A DNA stretch of 64,000 bases, taken from Pyronema omphalodes (lineage: Eukaryota > Ascomycota > Pezizomycetes > Pezizales > Pyronemataceae). The stretch covers positions 186,001-250,000 of the forward strand of contig JAJJXM010000062.1 in assembly GCA_024516155.1 (NCBI GenBank). Reading direction: 5' to 3'. Under the pieces are notes generated by a model. The model worked only from the letters and a program-made list of their open reading frames with translations. It was not told the DNA's origin and did no database searches. Positions 36,546 to 47,697 of this stretch are shown here, piece by piece. Every line of letters begins with the position of its first letter. The first letter of the stretch is position 1. The translations under genes were made by a program, and so were the position numbers.

Positions 36546-37714
36546 GAGATGGATAGTTGATGAAGATGGATATATGTTGTAGTGAAACTGGTTTTCAAGT
36601 TTCTTTGATTAGATTTGATTAATTTCAAATGGTGCGAATCAGTAGAGCGGATATGGTGGATTGCTGATTGTAGAAGACGATATGTATTAGAGATATGCAT
36701 CATCAATTTGTTGATCAATCATCATCAATGTATCTCAGCCTTCGGGTCACTTCATGCAGATGCTGAACATACATGCTCGCTTCTCTGGGGATATGTATGC
36801 TTACGATACCTTTCCATCATACATCTCGCTACCAACGATCAACATTCACCAAGCCCTATTCAGTGGTCGGTTCACATCAATCTCCTGAGGTCAAGCCCGG
36901 TTCGGTCTATTATTTCTCACCAGTGCGCAAATTCCTATCCCATTCCAAATAAGCATTAGCACCCCGACTAGCGAGCATCTCAGTATTAATTTCTGCCAAA
37001 ACTCTCCGCTGGAATACGATTACTGATTAGAAAAATTCGATGGATTGACCAGCGATCTACCCCAGAATTTCCCTATCCAGCAGTGGCTGCCTAGAGCGAC
37101 AGGTACTGGGGCTTAGCTGCTCGTATTACATGAGTGATTATCCATGATTAGTATAGTTTTTACCCCGCATTTTTTTGTCATAGGTGTACATATAAATGTT
37201 CCTATCCATCTGTTCTCCACGTTGCGGGGCAACTGAGAGATACAACGTTAAATTTAATATAAATATGGCTATGAAGCAAATCTAGAGTCCATGGACTGAT
37301 AGTACATCGAATGATAGATACGTTAGGAGGACTTATCCCCGTTTTCTGCAGTCTTCCAGGTTGCCAGGACTTTATACCCAGCCCTGTTTAGCCCCATTTC
37401 ATACAGCTCAACTTCACATAACCCATCATATCTGCTCCAGCAGGCACAGCACGTTTAGCCTGTTGTAAAAAACCCCCTCTCCAAGGCTGATTCTAGTAAG
37501 TGTATACCTTAGGACATTTTTTTTTCAGTAGCTAGCTGCGCACAACTGCGAGGTTGGGAGCCTGGTATTTTAGAGCCTCAGCTTATCCGCATAAGCTCCG
37601 CCTCATTAAGTCGACCATAAATCTTATTTCTCCCCCCCAAGGCAATAAAATGGGAAATACGTACAATTTTCTTTTGTTCCGTCAATTGTTCGAGCCGAGA
37701 ACTCTATTGGCAGC

Positions 37715-39789
37715 ATGGAGAATTCAGGCGCAAATAATACCGATCCACAGAATTTGATTCGTTCAGAGAGATATACCCAATACCCATTCGATCCGCATCA
37801 GGCTTTTAATGGGATCGGACCTATTGTTGAGTTAGACGAGGCCATCGAGGATCCAGAAAGCCAAACGACAGATACTTGCCGGGAAGTTGGTGAAGAGATT
37901 ATTGAATCCAACAATAACAATTCCCTAGATGTATCACCCCTATCGGGTAAGTATCCCACTCAACCTCAATAGAGCTTCCTAGCCAACAAACCCTAGCCAT
38001 CGATCTGTCACCACCCGAACCCTATATCGAAACAGAAAAAGAAGCGCTAGATCTCAGCGGTCTGGAAGTTCTCAGTATCTCCGTTGGTTCAACATCCTAT
38101 GATCCAAGTACCTACCATCTCCAAGTTGCCTCCGAAACCACAGATGGATCATCCCGACTTCCCGGTACCACCATTGATACCACCTCATCTTCCCCAGAAG
38201 AAACCCCCATATCCCCCGTTAGATCCCCTCTACGTTCTCTCCGTCGTTTCGTATCACGTCATCGCAGTACTAGTAGTATCGGCTCCTTGTCCTCCCGTCC
38301 CTCCTTACGGAATTCTATCCGTTCTCGACTCTCCAGTAGATCCTCTCACAGCCTGAGATCCGAGCCAGCTGCAGTCCCCTTTGGTCTTAAATCCAGCTCA
38401 TCTGGTAGAAGCAGTTTATCCCAACGGTTTTCACTTCGACGTTCTCGAATTGCAGAGATAGGATCATCCGAACTAGGTGTTAGTTCCCCTCTTGGACCTT
38501 TTGAGTTATCTTCCCTTTCTGCTTTAGAGAGACAAGAGATCAACTCCCGAACAACTCCAAGACAGCAACGAAGGAAAGAAGTGACGATAATAAAAACTCT
38601 GTTTGGTCCAGAACTTTGTGCTCCACAATACCAGGCGTTAAGAAGAGCTTATATGGCGCAACTTGATACGCGGTTAGAGGCAGAGGTGAAAAAAGGCGCA
38701 GTGGAGAATCCGAATAGTGCAATTTGGCCTACTCCGAGACAATATCTAGTTGGGTTCCTGGCGACTGTGGCGGGGGAAATGAAAGCCGGTAGTACCGTGA
38801 CGGGATTTGTTTGGGGGAATATGGATGGGTTTCTTTCTCTGCTTCGAGGGGGTAATTTTAGCCTACCAACTACTGTGGAAGACGGAGTAGCAGAGAAAAT
38901 AGGAGATTGGGAGAAATCTGCAATTGCGACATCTATGGGTATGGGTCAGGAGTATACACCATGGCATGAGAAGGTTATTTACTCTTGGATGCTGTTTTCT
39001 TTGCAGTCTTGGATGATGTTGGATTTTCGGGATTTGGTGGAGTCTCCTAGTGATATACCTGCTTCTTTGGAGTTTATTGATGCCAGTCTTGAGCAGCTGA
39101 TTAGAACAAAGATTCCGACGAAACAGCCTGGGGCTCATCATCCGACTACAACTCTAACACCGACTGAGATAACGGCTGGAATGCTTTACGATTGGAAAGG
39201 AATGCGGTTTATATGGACATCAGATATCGGGAATCACCTGAAAATGGACGCTCGGCAGAAGACAATAATGCTTTACGACAATGTGGCATTCGCAATGCTG
39301 CATAGTATTGCGAAGGATGAAAGCTCTATATCAAAGGCGGGATGTGTCAATTATCATCAACTTCTCACGGAGGTCGCGGAGAGTTATAGGTTGTTATTTG
39401 GAAGTGATAAGAGAAGCATGGCATCTTTCCGTGAGCTTGGTCAAACTCGAGCTGGAAGTAATGGTCTAAATGGGAATGGATATTTTGATATCACTAGCCT
39501 ACAAGGTAATGAGTATGAACCGAGGTTTCTTTACAATATCAATAGTGACTTCCCAGTCTTTGGAGATCGATTATTGATTTTGAAGAAACTTTGCGTACCT
39601 TCAGGTATTGTGGAATTATGGAGGGATAGGAGGGATTCCCTTCAATGGTATACTTTTTGGGCAGTGGTGTTTTTGGGTTGTTTTGGTGCCGTGATGGCGT
39701 TTCTACAGTTAGGGCTTGGGGCTGTGCAGACTTGGGCGACGGTGGCGGCTATGAGTACCAGCTCTGGGCCGCGGGGAAGCGGTGGTTAA
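37715..39789 (+). CDS. unknown fungal protein with C-terminal membrane segment, 674 residues
   Basis: Two exons, 37715-37946 and 37997-39789, join in phase across a 50-nt GTAAGT...CTAG intron with a CTAGCC/CTAAC-like region near its end. The first ~270 residues are polar, Ser/Arg-rich and probably disordered (SSRPSLRNSIRSRLSSRSSH). The rest is a folded helical region. Near the C terminus comes LWRDRRDSLQWYTFWAVVFL, which enters one long hydrophobic helix (about residues 635-660) and then a short tail. I recall the pairing of a NINxDFPxFGDRL-like stretch with RRDSLQWYTFWAV in a widespread family of uncharacterised ascomycete proteins. No function is known to me. Tail-anchored or single-pass membrane placement is inferred from the lone C-terminal helix. 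Confidence 0.75.
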
Positions 39790-40574
39790 ACAATTACGCG
39801 ACTACACGACAGATTTATGTAATGGTGTTATTTACTTGGGTTTTGGGTTTTGGGATTGGCGTTAGGGTTTGTTTTATTAGGGTTTATTTCAACGGTCGTT
39901 TGTTTTGTAGATTATTTACCGCTGGTTTGGCGTTTGCGTCGGCATTTTCTTAAGGAATTAATCTAATTATATATACCTGTAACTTCATAAGTTCAACCGA
40001 GTGACCACAAACGTCCACCGGTGATGCTGATCCATCATATACCCTCCGGGTCCTTACCCGTTTGATCTGCAAGCGATTAGGTCCACGCTTCTTCTCTCGT
40101 GATGTCGAGCATCTGCATATGTGGTCTCCAATCACATTCCTTTATAAACCCGATTCATCATAATCTGCGCTTCTTCCAAAGCGCCCTATAGCTCCTTCAA
40201 CCGACCACGGTGGAACAGTGACAACAGCCACCCGTATTACGCGCCTAGTTTTTTTGAACATCCAGTCGGATGCATACAAACCGCCGCAAGTTACATGGAC
40301 GATACGACGTGGCCATGCATTCATGCATATCGGAATTGCTATCCACCTGTGTAGAAGTATCAGAAATAATTATTCTGGTAAAAAAATGTGAATCGCTGAA
40401 CACTGGAGGAGAGAATAGAAGACTGCTGAAGTAATAAAAAAAGAAAAGAGAGTATATCAAGTGCGACGTATCCAGATCTTCTTCCTTTGGGTTGCACTAC
40501 GCCGCTGCATTGCTTCAGAAAATACTTGCTTCCTCGCTTCTACCTACCTCGAGCAAACGAAACAGAGGGTTATC
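39790..40574. other. intergenic region
   Basis: No supported gene. The frame just past the stop of the previous gene (39790-39953) stays open and hydrophobic, but it follows a clear stop codon and is probably 3' untranslated sequence. Confidence 0.5.
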
Positions 40575-40936
40575 ATGACAGCTATTACAAATTATAACCA
40601 GACGACGTCTCATGCACCAAAGGTAACATTCAAATCGCCACTGCCTCTTAACCTTCCCTAATCTGTTACATAAGTGGCAAAGAAGCTAATGCCCGGTCTT
40701 CATCAATCTAGAAGCAGATTCGTCCAATCCTTCCCAATCCTACAGAACGCAGGGCACAAGAATACCTAACGGCCGAGGACTTTTTTAGGCCAAAGAGGGA
40801 TACTACTTGCAAAATGCTGAATACGAAGGACGAGGAGGATGCGTGGAAACTTTGGGATTGGGAAATGGCGGATAGAGCTTGGGATATGGAGAAGAAGCGG
40901 GGGGTAACATTAGAGTTGTATGATAAGAAAAGGTGA
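40575..40936 (+). CDS. unknown small protein, 90 residues, two exons
   Basis: Exons 40575-40622 and 40712-40936 join in phase across an 89-nt GTAACA...CTAG intron with a CTAAT branch site. The product is hydrophilic. The first 16 residues are Thr/Asn-rich. The second exon is highly charged and rich in tryptophan (WKLWDWEMADRAWDMEKKRG, residues about 59-78), which suggests an amphipathic helix. There is no membrane segment or signal peptide, and I do not recognise the family. The gene is convergent with FCF1, whose stop lies about 330 bases downstream. The clean intron and the tryptophan-rich second exon favour a real gene, but homology support is needed. Confidence 0.5.
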
Positions 40937-41265
40937 CGGAGGTTGAGAGGGTGTATATTAGGGATGCTGATAAAAATTGGGAGCTGTGAAGAAAGTTGTA
41001 TTTAGACCAAATTGACTGCTAAGATTCAACATTTCATGTTTGATTGAAATCACCCTATGCACAAATCTAGTGAAGTTCTATTCGGGCCTCTTCGAGTCAA
41101 TACTCCACGCCAAAGCTAGCTTTGAAGCTAGTATTATCTTGTAATATATAGAGCATGACATGAAAACCATTTGTAACAGCCCTGTAACGCGAAATAGACA
41201 AACAATAACGCCATATGAAACCAACTTTTGACCAAAAATACAACTGTAGCAACCAGCAAATCCGC
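40937..41265. terminator. convergent 3' region between the 90-residue gene and FCF1
   Basis: The genes on both sides are transcribed into this 329-base gap, so both 3' ends must lie here. No discrete polyadenylation site could be picked out. Confidence 0.4.
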
Positions 41266-41953
41266 TTATTTCTCCGGTGCGTCTGGTAGCCGCTCGATAA
41301 CGTACCTGCTTTTTGTTAGATGGTGACATAACCAGGGAACTGGGATAACCATATACGCACTTTCCTGTACCACAGCTCATTATGGGAACACCAGGAATCT
41401 TGCGAATTCTTCGCTTAAGATCCACATCGTTCGTTGCGACAATGTAAACCTTATTCTGCATAACTCTGTTGACAATACAGTCGTCTGCATAAGTTCCCTT
41501 ATGGTCGCACTTTAGACGTTCGAATCTGGGGTCCTTCGCAATTCTGAGCGCAATGCGGTATCTAGGTCCAAGCTTCTCCAACTCCGCCATAACACAGTCG
41601 GTAATAACCGGTGTTGACTTGGCATACAAACAGTCCATCATAGCCTGTACCAGCTCCAATTTCTTCTGAATCGAAAAGTTGATAAAGTTGGTATCGACGA
41701 GGATAGAGTATGGTGGTCGGAGGGCTTCGTTGTACTGGAAGAAGAGGGAGGAAGCAACTTGAGGGCTGTCACAGAGTCAGCTTTGCCATCTAACAAAGCA
41801 AGGTGTGGATTACATCTCGCGAACAAGCTCGTCGGCGTCCTTCTTCTTGTTCTCTTCAGCGGCCTTCTCAGCGTTGGCCTTCAATCTGCTGTCGCGCGAT
41901 CCGATCATGCGCTTTACAGTTGCGAACTTTCTGGTCTTTTTGGCTTTTCCCAT
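41266..41953 (-). CDS. FCF1: rRNA-processing protein Fcf1 (PIN domain, small-subunit processome)
   Basis: Three exons on the minus strand (41953-41814, 41765-41361, 41305-41266) give 194 residues, the usual length. Introns of 48 and 55 nt are GT-AG and keep phase. The N terminus [20 protein letters not shown] and the pieces [22 protein letters not shown] and [19 protein letters not shown] are typical of Fcf1/Utp24. The C-terminal exon rebuilds [17 protein letters not shown]. Asp71 in LVDTNF and the [11 protein letters not shown] segment supply acidic residues of the PIN nuclease site. In yeast, Utp24/Fcf1 is an essential nucleolar endonuclease that cuts pre-rRNA at sites A1 and A2 during 18S maturation. 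Reading through the last intron instead gives an abnormal C terminus, so the short last exon matters. Confidence 0.95.
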
Positions 41954-44439
41954 GGCGACGGTATTAGCGAGAGTTTTGTAAAGGTGGTAGCGATTGGAAG
42001 CGTGGGTTGTTGCAAGGTGGTGGGGTGCGCGAGACGTGTATCGTGCTGGTGAGAATTGAAACTCGAAAAAGTACTTAGCTTTGGCGCGCCAAGATTTCGC
42101 GGACCGGGGAAACTTTAATCCAGGAACGCAATTTCTTCACAAGTTCTCGTTCGACAAATGCTTTAAATTTACAAATGATTTCAGGGTTAGATGCAAATAA
42201 TTAAAGTTGATTAAACTGATACATTTATGAAATGTAAAAAAAAAAAAACACCGAAGAACGGCCGGTGCCATTCACGAGGATCTAAAGAACGAGTGATGGC
42301 AAAAAAGGTCGATACGTCATTAGAAGCCTCTTTCCAACCCATCGGTTTAAAGTACGAAGATCAATGGTATTCTTATTATCCGTTTCATTCTGTCACGACA
42401 TTTTTATCCAATACCGAAGTCAGAATATGCCTCGATCTGACCCTGTCGACCTGTGCGAGTGATAGTACCTCACACGTCGTGACTTCAGCATCAAATGAAC
42501 GCCTCAAACACTCATTCATGAACAGTCAATAACTTAGAAACGTACCGGCTTCCGGAATTAGTAGCCTCTAAAGCTCTCAAATCGTGATTATTGCTGACTC
42601 AAATCCAGATTCATGACGGGCTCCCGGGATGCGGCCCGCCTATAAACCGGGGTGGGGATCTCTAGTTAATCACGATTAGCCAATGTTGCGCGTCGGGCCG
42701 TCTCTGCAGGAATGTATTCACATATCACTAGTCTACTGTTAAAGTAATAACCGTGTAGAAAATTCATATTATGTCTCAGGATACTATTGGTTTAGGAATG
42801 AAGTTTTTCGGGAGTGACATTGATCTGAACTTTGCATCCAATCTTGCGCGATTTGCCTCGAAAAAGACGTAACAGATGGAAAATTTGATATCCTTTCCGA
42901 AGACTGAGATAATAGCTCAAGCCAGTGAATCTATCTCTTACTATAATGTAGAACCCCGAGCCATTTCTTTCCACTGGATTCAAGCCTTGAAGGTAACCGA
43001 TGGTCCCAACGTTGCTCAAGGGAGATATTTTATCGACAGCGCACCAACAGCCTTATTCACTTGTGACGTATCTCTTACGAAGAACGCATGTTGAGGGAGC
43101 TTTATTTGAACCCATTGGTTGAAGATGCTCGAATCATTCGACATAAACACTATGATTACGTAGATGTCCAGCTAGCCGCAGTTTCATCTTGGATATATAT
43201 CGGACATATTTCATATATGGATATTATTTCTAGCGAGCTAAGGATTAGTGGGACGGCGGTGAAGGAGTAAAAGAGGTTTGCGGTTGGAATGGAGATTAGA
43301 GATATTGAAAGGATGAGGTGAAAGTAAGCAGTGCAGTTTTATATTGGGGTGAAAAGTCGAGACTGTTGAAACATAAATCGGAGTAGGAGCCCAAGATTCT
43401 AGGCGTTTTTGAAGGTAAATTTGGTGCCGGGGAAAGCGCAACTGGTGGGATTGGTTGGGTATTATGGTCCGAATCTAAGAGTCTGAATTGTGAAGCAAGA
43501 GCAGTTTGAGGCATGTGCTGCGTTGGACGCGGGTGACGTTAGGTAAGTTTCTGTAGGGATGCTTGAGTGGAGTAATGCTTACGAATGTAGGAGAACCGTT
43601 GATTTTAAGGTTACAGAATCTTTTGTGTGGGTATTTTGAGCGAGTAAACGAGGTTATGCATTAATTTAACTTGAATATAAGATGCAGTAAATGAGAAGCA
43701 GCATTCTGTGAAGTCTTTTGGAATATGTGTGCTGGGAGAATGCTTTGAAATTGGATTCAAATCTTCTGTTCTTATTCTATGTTATATTCTACCGATTTTT
43801 GGGAAGAATTAAGTTCACTAAAGGTAGATATTACATGACTAGTATTCGTGTCATAAATTATTCATTGAGCATATAATTTCTATTGCTCATTGCTGTCGAC
43901 GATTTGAATTTCATTTGAGATCACTCGTGCGTGAAGGCCAATGTCTGTGACGTCATGTTGCAGATGCAGCTGTCTTGGCCCATGATCATACTAGATGCTC
44001 TAGCTACATAGCAAAGCTTGTCGCCGATCTAGAATTGAGCTCCAGAGCTTTCTTCACTTCAATACGGGATCCCGACGAAATTCCGCCTTCAGTAAGGTCC
44101 AATCTCTTAACAACCTCTTCCACACGCACTGTGAAACTGGTGGTTTCGAAGATTTTTGCCTTGTCAAACCTTAAAGCACAGACCGCGGATACCCGACCGT
44201 GCCTGCAAGCAATCCTTTCCAGAAACACACGCCCGTAGCCGACAATCCTCCGAAACCAATCCATTGAATTTCTTTTCCTGGGATGCGAGTTGCATTCAAG
44301 TTTGGGCCGGCGCACGTCGTTCAAAGTTGAAGAGCCGCACTGGGTGAGCTGTTTGCAAGAGCTTTCTAAGAGCTTTCCAAGAGCTTCTCAAAGCCTCGCA
44401 AAGCTTCACAAAGCTTCATCTACCACACTACACAGCACA
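41954..44439. other. 2.5 kb region with only weak small ORFs
   Basis: The FCF1 promoter lies at the left end and the DUF202 gene promoter at the right end. On the plus strand, adjoining small ORFs at 42772-42876, 42876-43094 and 43088-43270 follow one another in two frames, like a broken gene, but I could not match any to a known family. A plus-strand ORF at 43975-44238 with a minus-strand ORF opposite (44004-44324) also lacks recognisable content. None is listed as a gene. Confidence 0.45.
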
Positions 44440-45785
44440 ATGGAATATCTCAACGTTCACGACGAGTCGTTTTCAAGACCCCAATCATCTGCTGCGAATT
44501 CATGGCGAGGCTCTTATGCTTCCTCATCCGGAGAGAGTTGCACGGAAATCCAGCTTTTACCCATTAACAGCGGCAGAAGCGACGACCATCGCGGTAGCGA
44601 GGATTCACACGGGGAATCGCGTAGCAGCAATAGCGACACTGGAAGGGAACATCACCACATCAAACCAATTATCAAAGACAAGGAGCGAGTTCCCGAGGGT
44701 GAAGGTCAAGAACATGAGGAGCACCATCATGAATGTGAATGCGGACATGACCATGACGGCGACGACGATCACGACAACGACCACGACCACGACCATATCG
44801 ATAAAGAAGACGAGCTACAAGAAGTTCCCACCGGCTTCTTCGGCAAGATTGAAAAGTTCTGGTGCAATAACGTAACGATAATTGTTCCTGGTGCTACCGC
44901 TCGCGATCATCTCGGTAAGTCAACAAACCCCTCCATTGAGAGCCGTAGCCATTGCATGCCGTATGGCGCAGCCCTTATCTTACTCCTTGCTTCCCAAACT
45001 TCCCCGGATTTTCGTACACTGCACTTCCCTTGGATACCGCGCATTCGGCAAGCCGCAATATATCTACCGCCGATCGATGCTAGTTCCCTGTCGAATGTCT
45101 GCACTTTTTATTAGGTTGCCCTGGTTACGCAGTAGATCTAGCTTTCAATTGTTGTCAGGCAATCGGATTCTTTGACAGGTCCTCAATAAGGGAATAGCTA
45201 TTTAGATCTATCACCCACCGACGGTTTCCTTGATGGGATACCAATATCTATCATCCGTTGTTTCTTCCTGTGTTTATTATCCCATACTCTAGTACTACCC
45301 CATCTGCAGGTATCCCCGAAGCCGCGTATCCTCACACAAACCTACTCTACAGCCACGTAATCTTTCATTCATGTACCACAAGAGGTCCCATATAGAACAT
45401 CATCACTAACTTTTCTCCAGCACTCGAACGCACATACCTATCCTATCACCGCACATCTCTTGTGCTCTCTTTGCTCAGTGTCATCATAGCCCAACTCCAA
45501 GTCCTCCAAAAATCTCCCGCCGCTGACACACGTTTCGGATTTCATGTTCTCGGCAAGCCGTTAGCTGTTACACTAATACTCTGCTCCATGCTTGTCAGTC
45601 TTATCGGTGTGATAAGGTGGTGGCATTGGCAACAGACACTACTTAGAGGAAAGGCGATTTGTGGAGGGTGGGAGTTGTCAGTGGTAGGATTGTTGGGGTT
45701 TACTCTGCTTGTGACGTTCTTCGGATTAATTTTGGCGGTGGGCATAAAGAAGACAATAGAGGATGTGCCGGAATTGAAGAGTTAG
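44440..45785 (+). CDS. DUF202-domain membrane protein with His/Asp-rich N terminus
   Basis: Exons 44440-44914 and 45421-45785 join in phase across a 506-nt intron (GTAAGT donor, CTAAC branch site, TCTCCAG acceptor) to give 279 residues. The first ~130 residues are hydrophilic, with a marked His/Asp/Glu/Cys stretch (ECECGHDHDGDDDHDNDHDH, about residues 100-120) that might bind metal ions; that is an inference from composition. The second exon starts at the conserved ALERTYLSYHRTSLVLSLLS motif and has three membrane helices with a WWHWQQ loop, which is the DUF202/YidH fold. A DUF202-type module also forms the yeast Vtc1 subunit, but this protein need not be related in function. Location is probably the vacuolar or another internal membrane; the function is unknown. 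Confidence 0.8.
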
Positions 45786-47326
45786 GAGGGGAATTAGTAA
45801 TACATGGAAGGTGCATGAGAATACCAGCGGTGGTGATAATGGATAGCTTGTTATCATCAGTCTGAGATTAGGGATAACCGGGGATATTAATAGAATCTTC
45901 ATTCAGTCTTGGATTTTGGGGACTTAGGAGAGTGTGCTTAATCAAATCGAAGATCGATTGCTTCAGATAAACACAAACTCTTTTATACACCAATACTTCA
46001 ATACATATCCACGATTGTCGGACCAGACGCGGCTGACTCTATACCCAAACAAAACAAAAAAACACTTGAACCTACGATCTAGGTGCAAATGGGAGGGGGG
46101 GAGGAGGTGCCCTGAATAAAGACCAACCAATACAAGATTCTTTCTTCAGGCTTTACAATATGCTGTTCTGGCTGTCCTGTATGTGAGCCTTGTGAGAGCC
46201 AACAATGTGCGATCTATCATTACAGCGGAACTATGTCATATAAAGCTAGTCGGAATTGCTTTTATGAAATTCCATATTCTTAGAGTTACACCGTTAGATA
46301 AATGAGACGCCAAGTTCGTTGCCCTATGCTCTTCATAAGATGTCACTGAATAACTCTTTACTACAACCTCGGAATAAGAAAAACGCTCCGAAGTTGGGGA
46401 GTTTGGGGACAAGGAGATTGGGTTGCCTCGTTAGGCGGTTTAAACCGCGAGGACAGGAAAAACGGATACTTAGCTCCCGCATAGGCCTTAGAGGCCTCGA
46501 TCGGTGTATGATTAAAATCAAATCAAACGCTCCGAAGTATTATCGGAGTAGCCAATAGACTGGCATATTAGGTAATCTGGGCAGTCATCATACAGTTGAA
46601 GGACAATTCATATATATGAGACTAAGCAGGCTAAAATTAATAAAACAAGAGTTTATAGCTGGTCAGCTCTTAATGTTATTGAAACTCTTACCGGTCGGAT
46701 CCATGTATTCTTTCAGAGTAGAAACTCCTGTCCAACCATAGTTGATTCCGCAGCATCTGACCTCACCACCGAAGTATCGAAACTTTTCGCCGACAAAGAT
46801 ATTGCAAAGCTGAAACGGGGGAACCCGTTATTTTTCACCAAGGAGCATCCATTTGGGTTAAGAAACGATACCACGTACTATCAAAGCTTCAACACCAAGG
46901 GAACAGTTTTGCAGTCAAAAGAAAGTTACATTGACATGTTAGAATTTTTATGGTTTTGATAGGCGATTGTAGATTACATATATGACGATGTGGGAGCTTT
47001 GAAGTTGCGTTTGCTTTCCTCTGTATCACTCTTTAGTTGCTCTTTCATTTGTTTGTTTACACGTTCTTTCTTCTATTTTCTTCCTCTCCTTCCATATGAA
47101 GAATCTATCTTATCGGTTTAAATTTTATCATCTCACGCACCTCAATCTGAGCTCACTCAATGAGAACATCTCCCTAAGATTCCAACCTCAGTGGTGATAA
47201 ATATCTTATCACAGCGTAAACCCCTCTTACATTCAACATCCTACCTTCTGTTCCTCGAATCGCAACCACTTTCAACCACCGCTGCAAGAAACATTGTGAT
47301 ATAGTAATCTATAATTACATACTAAC
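45786..47326. other. 1.5 kb region with a possible coding relic
   Basis: No complete gene. Around 46603-46960 one plus-strand frame is open for about 120 codons with protein-like composition but no usable start; it is listed separately. A plus-strand ORF at 46319-46558 is basic and unrecognised. Confidence 0.5.
46603..46960 (+). pseudogene. possible coding relic, about 119 codons without start
   Basis: After a TGA at about 46600 one frame stays open to a stop at about 46960. It reads as ordinary protein (SCPTIVDSAASDLTTEVSKL, LFFTKEHPFGLRNDTTYYQS). There is no ATG before its last residues and no clear upstream exon with a donor in phase. It may be a gene fragment, an internal exon of a gene I could not assemble, or chance. 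I recognise no family. Confidence 0.25.
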
Positions 47327-47445
47327 AGCTACGGTCATAGAATCATGAATACAACGCATCCCGTCCGCTCTGCGCTATTTAAGCATGATATCGTCCGGCT
47401 AGTACTGTCGTGGGTGACCAGACGGGAATCCTGGATACTGTAGTT
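47327..47445 (+). rRNA. 5S ribosomal RNA
   Basis: About 119 bases with the main 5S landmarks in order: CATCCCGTCCGCTC, TTTAAGC (box A region), GTCCGGCTAGTACTG, GGGTGACC (box C) and GGGAATCCTGGATAC. The ends can pair (CTACGG at 47329-47334 with CTGTAG at 47438-47443), as helix I requires. ATCATG at 47342-47347 pairs with CATGAT at 47384-47389, as helix II. A T run just past the 3' end fits RNA polymerase III termination. Single 5S genes scattered through the genome are usual in filamentous ascomycetes. Several positions differ from the common ascomycete form, so this could be a variant copy or an early pseudogene; the intact helices favour a functional gene. Confidence 0.8.
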
Positions 47446-47456
47446 TTTATCATTTT
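47444..47456 (+). terminator. T-rich RNA polymerase III terminator of the 5S gene
   Basis: TTTTT directly follows the helix I end of the 5S gene, and a second run of five T lies eight bases further on, as expected for Pol III termination. Confidence 0.6.
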
Positions 47457-47678
47457 TGGCTTTCTCTACAGTTATTCAAGTATTATGCTAATCACATCCT
47501 TTGTTTTATCCGTTGACTTCTTGTATGGCCCCAAAGGACTATTGTGTCGGACGTGATCTTCATATCAAGGATAACCGCTTTTGGTACATCTTCATCTCTA
47601 TCGTCATGCTACCTTCCAAATATATACCTATGCTACTCCCCGGGCCCAATCAAAGAACCTTTCTGTAACACCATAATT

Positions 47679-47697
47679 CCCCCCCCCCCCCCCCCCC
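47679..47697 (+). repeat. poly-C tract, 19 bases
   Basis: An uninterrupted run of C about 235 bases past the 5S rRNA gene. Confidence 0.95.

Larger units (their letters stand above)
32777..37714. other. 4.9 kb intergenic region with microsatellites and a large inverted repeat
   Basis: No supported gene. It contains an (AG)n tract, a (TCA)n tract and the multi-unit inverted repeat at 34.3-36.55 kb, each listed separately. The words GTATGTA/TACATAC are very frequent throughout. The segment 34060-34150 is G-rich, with repeated GGGGGATT words, and 34198-34228 has four GGGTTTC repeats. The final few hundred bases hold the promoter of the gene at 37715. Confidence 0.6.
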
